DNA of 14,277 nt from JAZKIX01 sp040384645 (GTDB lineage: Bacteria; Pseudomonadota; Gammaproteobacteria; Burkholderiales; Burkholderiaceae_D), in contig JAZKIX010000196.1 in assembly GCA_040384645.1 (NCBI GenBank), positions 1-14,277 on the forward strand, given 5' to 3'. The notes under the pieces were generated by a model. That model saw only the letters and a list, made by a program, of their open reading frames with translations, was not told where the DNA came from and made no database searches. Both the position numbers and the translations under genes were made by a program. This document shows, one piece after another, positions 1 to 5,728 of this stretch; position 1 is the stretch's first letter; every line of letters starts with the position of its first letter.

Positions 1-151
1 CCAAATCTTGTTGCGCCTTCAACCAGCCATATGCCGCATCTGAATTGGCGGTGAAGTTGCTTGCCGCGGCTGCTGACGTTATCGTGGCAATCCAGATGGA
101 GCAAAATACCGCTATCACACTTAAGTATCGTAAAAATTTCACATTCAACAT
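1..151 (-). CDS. Exported protein, N-terminal fragment (cut by window edge)
   Basis: Only the first 50 codons are in the window. The ATG at 151 has a good ribosome binding site (AGGAG, 7 bases upstream). The peptide begins MLNVKFLRYLSVIAVF and continues through a hydrophobic stretch to an SAAAAS cleavage-like site near residue 30, so it has a typical Sec signal peptide. The mature part starts SNFTANSDAAYGWLKAQQDL. The segment AAYGWLKAQQD loosely recalls the first helix of alpha/alpha-barrel glycan-active enzymes, but too little is visible to name a family. It lies downstream of a secreted beta-glucanase on the same strand, and two LacI-type operator-like palindromes lie in its upstream region. 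A role in polysaccharide use is therefore a reasonable guess, not a demonstrated one. Confidence 0.6.
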   Translation of the reverse strand, partial: MLNVKFLRYLSVIAVFCSIWIATITSAAAASNFTANSDAAYGWLKAQQDL

Positions 152-350
152 GTTGTCGCTCCTATTTTTTATTTATTAATATGTAAGAAACATATTTGTT
201 TTTGCTACAAGTCTCCTCCTAGATCCTCCTTTTTTTGAAAATAAACAACCGCTTTAACAGAAGGGTTCAATGTAATTGCTGATATGACTGTGGCTTGCCA
301 TGCCATCATTTTTCTTGTTTTAAGGGGTAATCAGCTATTTATGATCATAA

Positions 351-364
351 TGTAAGCGGTTACA
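351..364. promoter_or_regulatory. LacI-type operator-like palindrome A1
   Basis: TGTAAGCGGTTACA is a palindrome around a central CG with one mismatched pair. It extends to AA...TT at 349-366. A 14-18 bp palindrome with a central CG is the usual form of LacI-family operators. It lies about 200 bp upstream of the exported protein gene that starts at 151. A near-identical site lies exactly 100 bp away. Confidence 0.6.
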
Positions 365-450
365 TTGATTTTAATTGAATATTTGTCTTAAATATTATCC
401 TAAGAAAAAAATAGAATTTATTAAAAGGAATGTTTCTTTACGGATAAAAA

Positions 451-464
451 TGTAATCGTTTACA
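451..464. promoter_or_regulatory. LacI-type operator-like palindrome A2
   Basis: TGTAATCGTTTACA has the same TGTAAnCGnTTACA form as the site at 351-364. Its symmetry extends to AAAA...TTTT at 447-468. Two matching sites 100 bp apart suggest binding by one LacI-family sugar repressor, possibly with looping. The regulator gene is not in the window. Confidence 0.6.
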
Positions 465-504
465 TTTTGTTGGTCATGCACCCGCACGAGCCTGATGAGG
501 TGAT

Positions 505-609
505 ATGAAATCAAGCGGCCTAAGGTGTAGCGCAGATGCATTTTACAAATTGAAGTGGGTCACACAGTCTGTATGTCTACGATCCGTTCAACACGTATTC
601 GACGAATAA
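505..609 (+). CDS. Candidate small ORF, 34 aa, ending at a terminator
   Basis: ATG at 505 is preceded by GATGAGGTGAT, a strong though closely spaced ribosome binding site. The frame runs 34 codons (MKSSGLRCSADAFYK...) to TAA at 607-609. A rho-independent terminator starts two bases later. It lies just downstream of operator A2 on the opposite strand to its neighbours. The peptide matches nothing I recognise and has no membrane segment. It could equally be part of a small regulatory RNA or chance. The RBS and the placement against the terminator are the only support. Confidence 0.25.
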   Translation: MKSSGLRCSADAFYKLKWVTQSVCLRSVQHVFDE

Positions 610-610
610 T

Positions 611-646
611 GAAAAACGGCATGCCAGTCATGACATGCCGTTTTTC
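611..646. terminator. Bidirectional rho-independent terminator
   Basis: The arms GAAAAACGGCATG (611-623) and CATGCCGTTTTTC (634-646) are a perfect 13-bp inverted repeat around a 10-base loop. There is a T-run on both strands. It lies 36 bases past the stop of the minus-strand glucanase gene and would end that transcript. It could also end a plus-strand transcript. Confidence 0.85.
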
Positions 647-681
647 ATTTCAACGCAGTTTTAATACTTTCGTACCACGTT

Positions 682-2337
682 TTATTTCTTGCATCCTTTA
701 CCAGTGGCAGCATCGCCAGAACAACGATAAACCCGCACATAGTCCACCACCATTTCTTGCGGGAAGGTGGTTTGCGCATTGGGTGCACCCGGCCAGTCGC
801 CGCCGACCGCGACATTCAAAATCATGTGAAATAGTTGGTCGAACGGCGCTGCACCGCTGCCGTTCGGCGTAAACCACTCACTCTGTACTTTGGTGCCGTA
901 CAACACGTTATCAACGTACCAGCGAATTTCGCCCTGTTCCCATTCGACGCTATAGGTATAAAAATTATCCCAAATATTGGTGGGTGGAACATAGGGAGAG
1001 CCGGTATGGGAATTGTTCGGCCATGGATTGCCATAATGGATCGTGCCGTAGATGTTGTTCGCGCCTGCTGCACCTGAATTGACGGCTTCGAAAATATCGA
1101 TTTCGCCACTCATTGGCCATGAACCATACAAGGATTGGGTTGGCAACATCCAGATCGCGGGCCACATGCCTTGGCCTTTCGGCATTTTGGCGCGCACTTC
1201 CATACGACCGTATTTCCAATCAGCCAGATTCTTAGTGCGTAGTCGCGCTGAGGTAAATGGCTTGCCACCATAGGCTTCCTGACGCGCCACCAGATGCAAC
1301 AAGCCACCGCTGGTAAAACTATTGCTTGGACGATCGGTGTAGCACTGTTGCTCGTTGTTGCCGCCGCCATCGCAATTGACTTCATACGCCCATTTATTGG
1401 TGTCGATTGTCGCGTTAGCGAATTCATCATCCCACACCATTTGCCAGCTAGCGGTCGATACGCCAACGCCATATACCTTGAATTCAAATATCGAATAGCC
1501 CCAGTTATTGCCGGCGCTGCGCGCAGTTGCGTACATCCGCACATAACGATACGAGCCGGTGACTGACACTGAATCGGTGCGATTGCCAAAGGTGCCGCCG
1601 TTGCGGCTCGCCAATGTCGTCCAGACCGTGCCGTTGGTCGAACCCTGGATTTGATAATTGGCTGCATTGGCAGCTTCCCAATCGATCGCTACTTCAATAA
1701 GCGGGTACACCCCACCCAAGTCGACACTGATCCAGGAAGGATCAACCCCATGCGCCGATTCCCAACGGCTGCTGGCGTTGACATCGACCGCGTTCGAGGC
1801 GGCCTGACTGCTTGTGCTAGCGGTAGCAACTTTATTGGCCGCTAGATTGACCACTGCCGGCGGTTCGGTGAAGCCCATGACTTTCATAGAAAAAATCGAA
1901 TAACCCCAGTTATTGCCTGCGCTGCGTTTGGTGCCTAGCATACGGACATAACGGTATGCACCGGTAACCGCCAACGTATCGCTGCGGTTGCCGAAAGTGC
2001 CACCCGTACGTGTGCTTAACACGGTCCAATTGCTGCCGTTGCTGGAACCCAGAATCTGATAGTCGGCAGCATTTGCCGCCTCCCAATCAATGATGACACT
2101 GCTTAACATGGCGGTCGCGCCTAAATCCACCTGTAACCACGAAGGATCAACCCCATGCGCCGACTCCCAGCGGGTGCTGGCGTTATTGTCGACAACATTG
2201 CTTGCGGCTTGCAAGGCGCTACTGGCGGTGACGGATTTATTCAAAGCCTGGTCGATATCTGCATAGGCTGACGTGCCCAGCAATAACAGCGCCAGCCATG
2301 TCCATTGCAAAAATAGTCTTATCTGTTTATGAAGCAT
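682..2337 (-). CDS. Secreted GH16 beta-glucanase with two F5/8 type C (CBM32-like) domains
   Basis: 551 residues. A signal peptide (residues 1-26, cleavage near SAYA-D) is followed by two discoidin/F5/8 type C modules at about 30-157 and 161-290. A GH16 catalytic domain occupies about 297-540. The GH16 signature GEIDIFE is at 411-417: E412 is the expected nucleophile, D414 the assisting acid and E417 the acid/base. MWPAIWML (391-398) and the C-terminal VVDYVRVYR strand are also typical of GH16. By family knowledge it hydrolyses beta-1,3 or mixed beta-1,3-1,4 glucans such as laminarin outside the cell. The F5/8 modules would bind the polysaccharide. The start at 2337 has a GGGGGAT Shine-Dalgarno. 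The two F5/8 modules are close copies, and both carry WESAHGVDPSW. The exact substrate is not readable from sequence. Confidence 0.93.
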   Translation of the reverse strand: MLHKQIRLFLQWTWLALLLLGTSAYADIDQALNKSVTASSALQAASNVVDNNASTRWESAHGVDPSWLQVDLGATAMLSSVIIDWEAANAADYQILGSSNGSNWTVLSTRTGGTFGNRSDTLAVTGAYRYVRMLGTKRSAGNNWGYSIFSMKVMGFTEPPAVVNLAANKVATASTSSQAASNAVDVNASSRWESAHGVDPSWISVDLGGVYPLIEVAIDWEAANAANYQIQGSTNGTVWTTLASRNGGTFGNRTDSVSVTGSYRYVRMYATARSAGNNWGYSIFEFKVYGVGVSTASWQMVWDDEFANATIDTNKWAYEVNCDGGGNNEQQCYTDRPSNSFTSGGLLHLVARQEAYGGKPFTSARLRTKNLADWKYGRMEVRAKMPKGQGMWPAIWMLPTQSLYGSWPMSGEIDIFEAVNSGAAGANNIYGTIHYGNPWPNNSHTGSPYVPPTNIWDNFYTYSVEWEQGEIRWYVDNVLYGTKVQSEWFTPNGSGAAPFDQLFHMILNVAVGGDWPGAPNAQTTFPQEMVVDYVRVYRCSGDAATGKGCKK

Positions 2338-2444
2338 TTCGATCCCCCTAGTGAATCCCTGGGCAAAGTATGAAAGTGGTTTTTTAGTGACGATTGTTGA
2401 TCATGACTTTGCTAGGGCATATTTATAGATAAATTGATACGGAT

Positions 2445-2465
2445 GTAATACGGCTTGCGGATTAC
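2445..2465. promoter_or_regulatory. Inverted repeat upstream of the glucanase gene
   Basis: GTAATACG (2445-2452) pairs with CGGATTAC (2458-2465) at 7 of 8 positions around a 5-base centre. It is about 108 bp upstream of the glucanase start. It could be a regulator site, but only one copy is seen. Confidence 0.3.
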
Positions 2466-2520
2466 CACCTTGCGTGGATGAGATTGCAAAAAATATTACA
2501 TTGATATGCAGCCATCGGAA

Positions 2521-2534
2521 TGGAAGCGTTGCCA
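2521..2534. promoter_or_regulatory. LacI-type operator-like site B1
   Basis: TGGAAGCGTTGCCA is an imperfect palindrome around a central CG (5 of 7 pairs). It recurs as TGGAATCGTTGCCA at 2671-2684, exactly 150 bp away. The repetition of a CG-centred 14-mer upstream of a sugar-hydrolase gene fits a LacI-family operator. The motif differs from the TGTAAnCGnTTACA pair upstream of the left-edge gene. Confidence 0.5.
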
Positions 2535-2670
2535 TTTTTGTTCGAAAATAAAAAGAATGCAACGAGTTTTTTGAGGGTCTGTTTGAGGAAATAGTTTTTA
2601 TAACGGGGTTTCATGCAAATTTCAATTTGATTCTGCTTGAAAAATTGCCTAAATTTGATCGTGTCTGCAC

Positions 2671-2684
2671 TGGAATCGTTGCCA
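2671..2684. promoter_or_regulatory. LacI-type operator-like site B2
   Basis: TGGAATCGTTGCCA matches site B1 at 13 of 14 positions. It lies about 335 bp upstream of the glucanase start. The spacing of 150 bp between the two sites would allow looping or control of a distal promoter. Confidence 0.5.
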
Positions 2685-2861
2685 ATATTCAAAACAATTT
2701 TCGCTTTGGTAATGCATTTCATCTTTCTTTTTAAATGCAAAAGACTTAAAAATGTCGCGGTTGACGAGATGCGTTCATTTGCCCTGACAGTAAGGTGGAG
2801 ACGGCGCTTGTATTTGCGGCAAAGGGCAGCGCGAAGGAATTGCAATATGCAAGGCCATAAG

Positions 2862-3148
2862 TCGTAACCCGTAGGACGCTCATAGCGAAGCGTATTACGC
2901 CGTTTAGAATGGCACCACATCTGCGCAGTAGATGAAGCGACTGCGCTACCAACCTTGGGGAATTGCACTTTCCAGTCAATCTTGAGCATGTCGCTTGCGC
3001 TAAAGTGCCACCAGCTACGCATCTCTGCCGGCAGCACATATACGGAGCAAGGTGCAATTATTATGTAAATTAGGGGAGTATGGGTCAAAACCATGCCTGT
3101 CCCGCACGGTTTTAAACGCTCTTTAATAATACGCCCCGCAGTATTATT
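2862..3148 (+). repeat. Diverged direct repeat, copy 1 (rhs leader)
   Basis: This stretch aligns with 4331-4630 over its whole length with several gaps. Shared blocks in order include TCGTAACCCGTAG, TAGCGAAGCGT, GAATGGCAC, TGGGGAATTGC, CTCGCTTGCGCTAAAGT (one mismatch), CATCTCT.CCGGCA, TAGGGGAGTAT and TCCCGCAC. The first 40 bases form a hairpin-like motif (CGTAACCCGTAG...TAGCGAAGCGT.TTACG) of a kind scattered through betaproteobacterial genomes. The repeat ends just past a start codon with RBS at 3093. It lies directly upstream of the rhs remnant. I interpret it as the former promoter/leader and first codons of an rhs gene. Confidence 0.75.
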
Positions 3149-3176
3149 CCGTCTTCCGGAAGCACGCCGATGCTGA
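3093..3176 (+). pseudogene. Short 5' reading frame in repeat copy 1 (possible rhs start)
   Basis: ATG at 3093 follows TAGGGGAGTATGGGTCAAAACC and opens 27 codons (MPVPHGFKRSLIIRPAVLF...) before TGA at 3174-3176. The peptide resembles the one at 4572 in repeat copy 2 (MAIPHSFIAPLKIHAAVF...), which looks like a signal peptide. The rhs C-terminal remnant begins 13 bases past this stop. The simplest reading is that this is the original start of the rhs gene, now joined to its 3' end by a large deletion. This is inference. Confidence 0.4.
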
Positions 3177-3188
3177 TCGGGCAGACCC

Positions 3189-3911
3189 ATGGGTATCGTC
3201 AGCAGGCGCAGCAATGGCCAGAACGATGTGCGCTACTGGCACAAGGATCATCTGGGGGCGATTGTGGCGATTGCCGATAGTGTGCAGGTACGGTAATCGA
3301 GCGGTTTGCTTCGACGCTGTCGGCCGTGTCCAGCAAGCTGTCAACGTGATTGCTTCGCCTTATGACGGCCAGGAATACAACCGTTACAGTTATGTCCACA
3401 ATAATCCGCTGACCTTTACTGACCCCACCGGGCACTACATTTCCGGAGCTGCTGTTGCATACGCAATGGTCGCTATTTGTGGGGCGTATGTTGCTGAAAT
3501 GATCGACACTAAGACTGCCACCACCCTGTCGTCGATTGTCGTGGCGGCAGGGCTTGAGCCTAGGGGCACATTTGGTGAGGCGGGGGTGACAGGCGTTATT
3601 GGCGGTAATGCTTTCCTTAGCTCGGTGGCAGCGGGTTTTGCGGCAGGCGGGATTGCGGGCGGTAATATTAATAGTGTGATGCAAGGCGCGTTCACTGGCG
3701 CGCTGTTTTATGCGGGCAATATTGCACAGGGTTGCAGGGGCAGGCAGCGTGACTAGCGTCGGGTTGCATGCGGTTGCCGGTTGTGCCAGCGGTCGCGGAG
3801 AAATTATTTGGCTCTAGTGCGAACACCGCCAACATTAGGTCTGTAATTGATAGAGTTAGCACTGGCGTACTCAGAAGCGTTGAGGACATTACAAGAGCAC
3901 TTGGACATTGA
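3189..3911 (+). pseudogene. Rhs-family polymorphic toxin, 3' remnant with frameshifts and deletion
   Basis: Rhs core motifs appear in successive frames. Frame 3 (from 3189) gives RSNGQNDVRYWHKDHLGAIV and reaches TAA at 3294. Frame 2 gives VIERFA (3293-3310). Frame 1 (from 3310) gives FDAVGR, then jumps to SPYDGQEYNRYSYVHNNPL and TFTDPTGH, the Rhs core end. The usual segment between FDAFGRR and the SPYD motif, around 35-50 residues in intact Rhs proteins, is missing. Frame 1 continues through a Gly/Ala-rich linker to TAG at 3754-3756. The expected continuation AGSVTSVGLHAVAGCAS lies in frame 2 from 3734. The final stretch VAEKLFGSSANTANIR...RALGH ends at TGA 3909-3911 in frame 3. Intact Rhs proteins are surface or secreted toxin-delivery shells with variable C-terminal toxins. 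This copy cannot make one. The toxin class is not identifiable. Confidence 0.85.
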
Positions 3912-3919
3912 GAAGCTAT

Positions 3920-4213
3920 ATGAATGATAAAAAACTAATCGAATCTTTGCGAACAGACGGACGCGTCAGTGACGAGCATGTCACACGTTGGGCCGAGGCT
4001 GCCGGGTTGATGGCTGCGATAGACGCTATAGGTCGAGACGGTGTAAATGCAATTGTAAAAATTGATGGTGCTCGAACAGATGGTCAAGTTTATACAATCG
4101 TACTGTCAGGAGCTAAGCTAGGTGAATCATTCTTTCGTAGAGATGGAAGTGATCTATTAAGCCTGCTACAAGACGCAATAGAGTTTTACAGGTCCACAGT
4201 TTGGTTAAAATAA
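3920..4213 (+). CDS. Hypothetical protein, candidate Rhs immunity protein
   Basis: 97 residues from ATG at 3920, starting 8 bases after the stop of the rhs toxin tail. A TTG at 3908 in the same frame is a less likely start. The ribosome binding site is weak (GAGAAG, about 4 bases upstream). The protein is soluble, with no signal peptide or membrane segment. It has a helical N-terminus (KLIESLRTDGRVSDEHVTRW), a middle beta-like part (IVKIDGARTDGQVYTIVLSG) and a helical end (DLLSLLQDAIEFY). I do not recognise the family. Its size and its position directly after an rhs 3' end are classic for the cognate immunity gene. It is intact although the toxin is broken, as expected for an orphan immunity gene. 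Confidence 0.6.
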   Translation: MNDKKLIESLRTDGRVSDEHVTRWAEAAGLMAAIDAIGRDGVNAIVKIDGARTDGQVYTIVLSGAKLGESFFRRDGSDLLSLLQDAIEFYRSTVWLK

Positions 4214-4330
4214 TATTTATCGTTATCGTCCTATCCAAATAAAAAAAGGAAAAATAGCAAATGAAGAAAATGGGGTCGGCTCTCTTAAGAAATACCTGCA
4301 AGTAACTGATTTAAAATGCTTTTTTAAAGA
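4214..4330. other. Short intergenic stretch
   Basis: AT-rich spacer between the immunity candidate and repeat copy 2. No gene or terminator with a clear stem is visible. Confidence 0.4.
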
Positions 4331-4630
4331 TCGTAACCCGTAGCGCTATTAGCGAAGCGTGTTACGCAGCATGGAATGGCACTACCTGCGACGCAATAGA
4401 TGCCGTAAGGAGAGCATCCATTCCATTGCCCTACTGAGCCTGGGGAATTGCTGTCAATATTGAGAATCTCGCTTGCGCTAAAGTTTTACCAGCCCGACAT
4501 CTCTACCGGCATCACATACGCGTAACAGGGCATTGTTGTTTTGAACAAATAGGGGAGTATAGGTAAAAACCATGGCTATCCCGCACAGCTTCATTGCACC
4601 TTTAAAAATACATGCGGCAGTATTTTTATT
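4331..4630 (+). repeat. Diverged direct repeat, copy 2 (rhs leader)
   Basis: Second copy of the ~290-bp sequence at 2862-3148, in the same orientation and 1.47 kb downstream. It carries the same ordered blocks, from TCGTAACCCGTAG to GCAGTATTTTTATT. It also has its own inverted repeat, ATGGAATGG (4371-4379) with CCATTCCAT (4418-4426). It ends inside a short reading frame that starts at 4572. Together the two copies bracket the rhs remnant and its immunity candidate. Confidence 0.75.
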
Positions 4631-4667
4631 GCAGCCCGGGAGTCAGGCAGCAATAAATTCACCCTGA
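4572..4667 (+). pseudogene. Short 5' reading frame in repeat copy 2 (possible second rhs start)
   Basis: ATG at 4572 follows TAGGGGAGTATAGGTAAAAACC and opens 31 codons to TGA at 4665-4667. The peptide MAIPHSFIAPLKIHAAVFLL followed by QPGSQA looks like a signal peptide with an SQA cleavage site. It resembles the peptide at 3093 in repeat copy 1. The rest of any gene is missing, so I read it as the truncated 5' end of a second rhs-like gene. A real small exported peptide is an alternative. Confidence 0.35.
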
Positions 4668-4793
4668 CTTCGGTAGGTCATCAATAACTTCTCTACCTGT
4701 AGGATCAAAATAGAATTTGACAATTTTTCTTAGTAGCTTAAAGGCGTGGCGCGTGCAAAATTCATTAACCGAATAATAAACAATGTCAATTGT
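4659..4793 (-). pseudogene. Minus-strand gene remnant ending FDPTGREVIDDLPKSG
   Basis: On the minus strand, an open stretch of 44 codons ends at TGA (4661-4659). Its last residues are KIVKFYFDPTGREVIDDLPK then SG. The FDPTGRE string looks like genuine protein, similar in flavour to Rhs-associated sequences. There is no ATG in frame and a TAA stops the frame at 4794-4796, so only a 3' fragment remains. I cannot name the family. Confidence 0.35.
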
Positions 4794-4887
4794 TTATTAT
4801 AAAGAATTATTCTTCTCTATTTTGAAAAATAAAATTTGACAATTATTTGTCGTTCCAGCATCCATTTTCTTATCTTTATCGAATTTA
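4668..4887. repeat. AT-rich region with 19-bp direct repeat and 12-bp inverted repeat
   Basis: AAAATAGAATTTGACAATT (4707-4725) recurs at 4826-4844 with one mismatch. Between them AATAATAAACAAT (4772-4784, first base unpaired) and ATTGTTTATTAT (4789-4800) make a 12-bp inverted repeat with a GTCA loop. The region is far more AT-rich than the core genes to the right. It looks like foreign or decaying DNA. Confidence 0.5.
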
Positions 4888-4928
4888 GGCTTCTACGCTG
4901 GCTCCCCGAAATTTCGTCACACCAAGTC

Positions 4929-4966
4929 GGGGCCCCCACAGAATTTGGAAAAAATAGTACGCTAAG
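4929..4966 (+). repeat. Solitary Tn3-family terminal inverted repeat (38 bp)
   Basis: This 38-base block begins GGGGCCCCCACAGAATTTGG and ends AGTACGCTAAG. GGGG at the outer end and TACGCTAAG at the inner end are the hallmarks of Tn21/Tn1721-type ends in the Tn3 family. The middle (CAGAATTTGGAAAAAAT) recalls the Tn1721 end. The inner end faces right. I find no inverted partner and no tnpA or resolvase in the window, so it is an orphan end. Confidence 0.75.
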
Positions 4967-5303
4967 CTTGAAAATGGCTGTTGAGCACTCTGGTCAATGA
5001 CGGAAATGGTCTAACGTACCGTTTCCGATTGTTCAACCAATCCGACATGGTTTCACGTACTAAACCGTCCCTGGAGCCGAAGCTAGTACGGGACAGACAA
5101 AAACCAGAGCGTCTGGAAATAACTGTTTGGCGTCAAGCCGCGCCGCTGCTGGCTTTGCGCTTGTGCTGGAAAAATCTGGGGCTCCGGCTTACATCCCATG
5201 TATAACGAATCTTGGCAGACGCAAAAAAAGGCGGTGGAAAATGTATCTTGGTAAGCTAAAAAATGCGCATTTACTAATTGCTTTTTGCGGGGCGGTAGGT
5301 GTG
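4967..5303. other. Stretch with no recognisable gene
   Basis: The sequence between the Tn3-type end and the attC-like site has only short open frames, such as a TTG-started 74-codon frame at 4981-5205, with no recognisable product. It could be the tail of a lost cassette. A GTCTAAC string near 5009 fits the attC outer-box form but is too far from the inner box to pair with it. Confidence 0.4.
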
Positions 5304-5326
5304 TGCGGCTTAGCTCAGCGTTGGGC
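5304..5326 (+). other. attC-like right half (integron cassette boundary)
   Basis: TGCGGCTTAGCTCAGC is followed by GTTGGGC (5320-5326). This is the typical right half of an integron attC site: a GCGGCTTAnCTCA inner box and a GTTRRRY recombination core. The gene at 5333 starts 6 bases beyond the core, as cassette genes usually do. I do not see a convincing left half that would fold with it, and no integrase is in the window. It is therefore a half site or a degenerate one. Confidence 0.55.
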
Positions 5327-5332
5327 ATCAGA

Positions 5333-5728
5333 ATGACAACTGCAATCATCGCATCGATACTCGCCGGGTGCGTGCTAACCATTGTTGCTGCATTTCAAGT
5401 GTTGCTTGCACTTGCGATGCCCTTTGGCAATGCTGCGTGGGGCGGAACGCACCGTGTCTTGCCGCCTCACCTTAGGCTTGCGAGTGTAATTTCTGTTGTT
5501 CCGTTGGCTTTAGCTGTATGGATCGTTCTCGCCAGCACTGGGGTGGCTACGTCGCCCTGGCAACCCGCCACACTACGTGCTGGAACGTGGTTCGGCTTTG
5601 CCATCTTTGCATTGAGCACTGTCGGCAACATCTTCTCGAAGAGCCGTATCGAGCGCATGGTTATGACGCCCATCGCCTGTGTTTGCTCGGTTTGTTTCCT
5701 CATTGTGGCACTCTCTGATAATTCTTAG
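5333..5728 (+). CDS. Four-helix membrane protein, cassette-like, unknown function
   Basis: 131 residues from ATG at 5333. An upstream in-frame TTG at 5285 would lie across the attC-like site and is rejected. Hydrophobic segments are at about 5-28, 49-68, 83-101 and 108-127, so it should be an inner-membrane protein. A loop after helix 1 has LALAMPFGNAAWGGTHRVLP. This resembles a widespread small membrane-protein family with a PxGxxAWGG-x-H-x-VLP loop and a conserved SxxERxxMTP motif, here SRIERMVMTP, before helix 4. The function of that family is not known to me. It directly follows the attC-like core inside the TIR-bounded unit. The gene is intact, and its base composition is more GC-rich than the flanking Rhs debris. 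Confidence 0.75.
   Translation: MTTAIIASILAGCVLTIVAAFQVLLALAMPFGNAAWGGTHRVLPPHLRLASVISVVPLALAVWIVLASTGVATSPWQPATLRAGTWFGFAIFALSTVGNIFSKSRIERMVMTPIACVCSVCFLIVALSDNS

Larger units (their letters stand above)
152..504. other. AT-rich upstream region of the left-edge gene
   Basis: No convincing gene is present. The stretch is AT-rich and carries two operator-like palindromes, listed separately. A weak degenerate half-site of similar type (AACCGCTT, 247-254) is also visible. I see no clear promoter hexamers that I would commit to. Confidence 0.5.
2338..2861. other. Glucanase upstream region, no gene
   Basis: No convincing gene. It holds two copies of a LacI-type operator-like site (2521-2534 and 2671-2684) and one further inverted repeat (2445-2465), listed separately. 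The rest is AT-rich. A long minus-strand open frame covering 2462-3214 was judged a chance frame. Confidence 0.5.

Noticed and set aside
555..872. 105-codon plus-strand frame
   Set aside because: It spans the terminator and the antisense of the glucanase 3' end.
2462..3214. 250-codon minus-strand open frame
   Set aside because: It runs across operator-like sites and a non-coding repeat, has no protein family features, and overlaps the rhs remnant on the other strand.
2862..4630. CRISPR array
   Set aside because: There are only two long diverged copies 1.5 kb apart. No short regular repeat-spacer pattern is seen anywhere in the window.
4981..5205. 74-codon plus-strand frame after the Tn3-type end
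   Set aside because: TTG start, no RBS, no recognisable motifs. It does not match the transposase or resolvase expected inside a Tn3 end.
5333..5728. Transposase for the TIR-bounded unit
   Set aside because: The product is a four-helix membrane protein with no DDE, HUH or serine recombinase motif.
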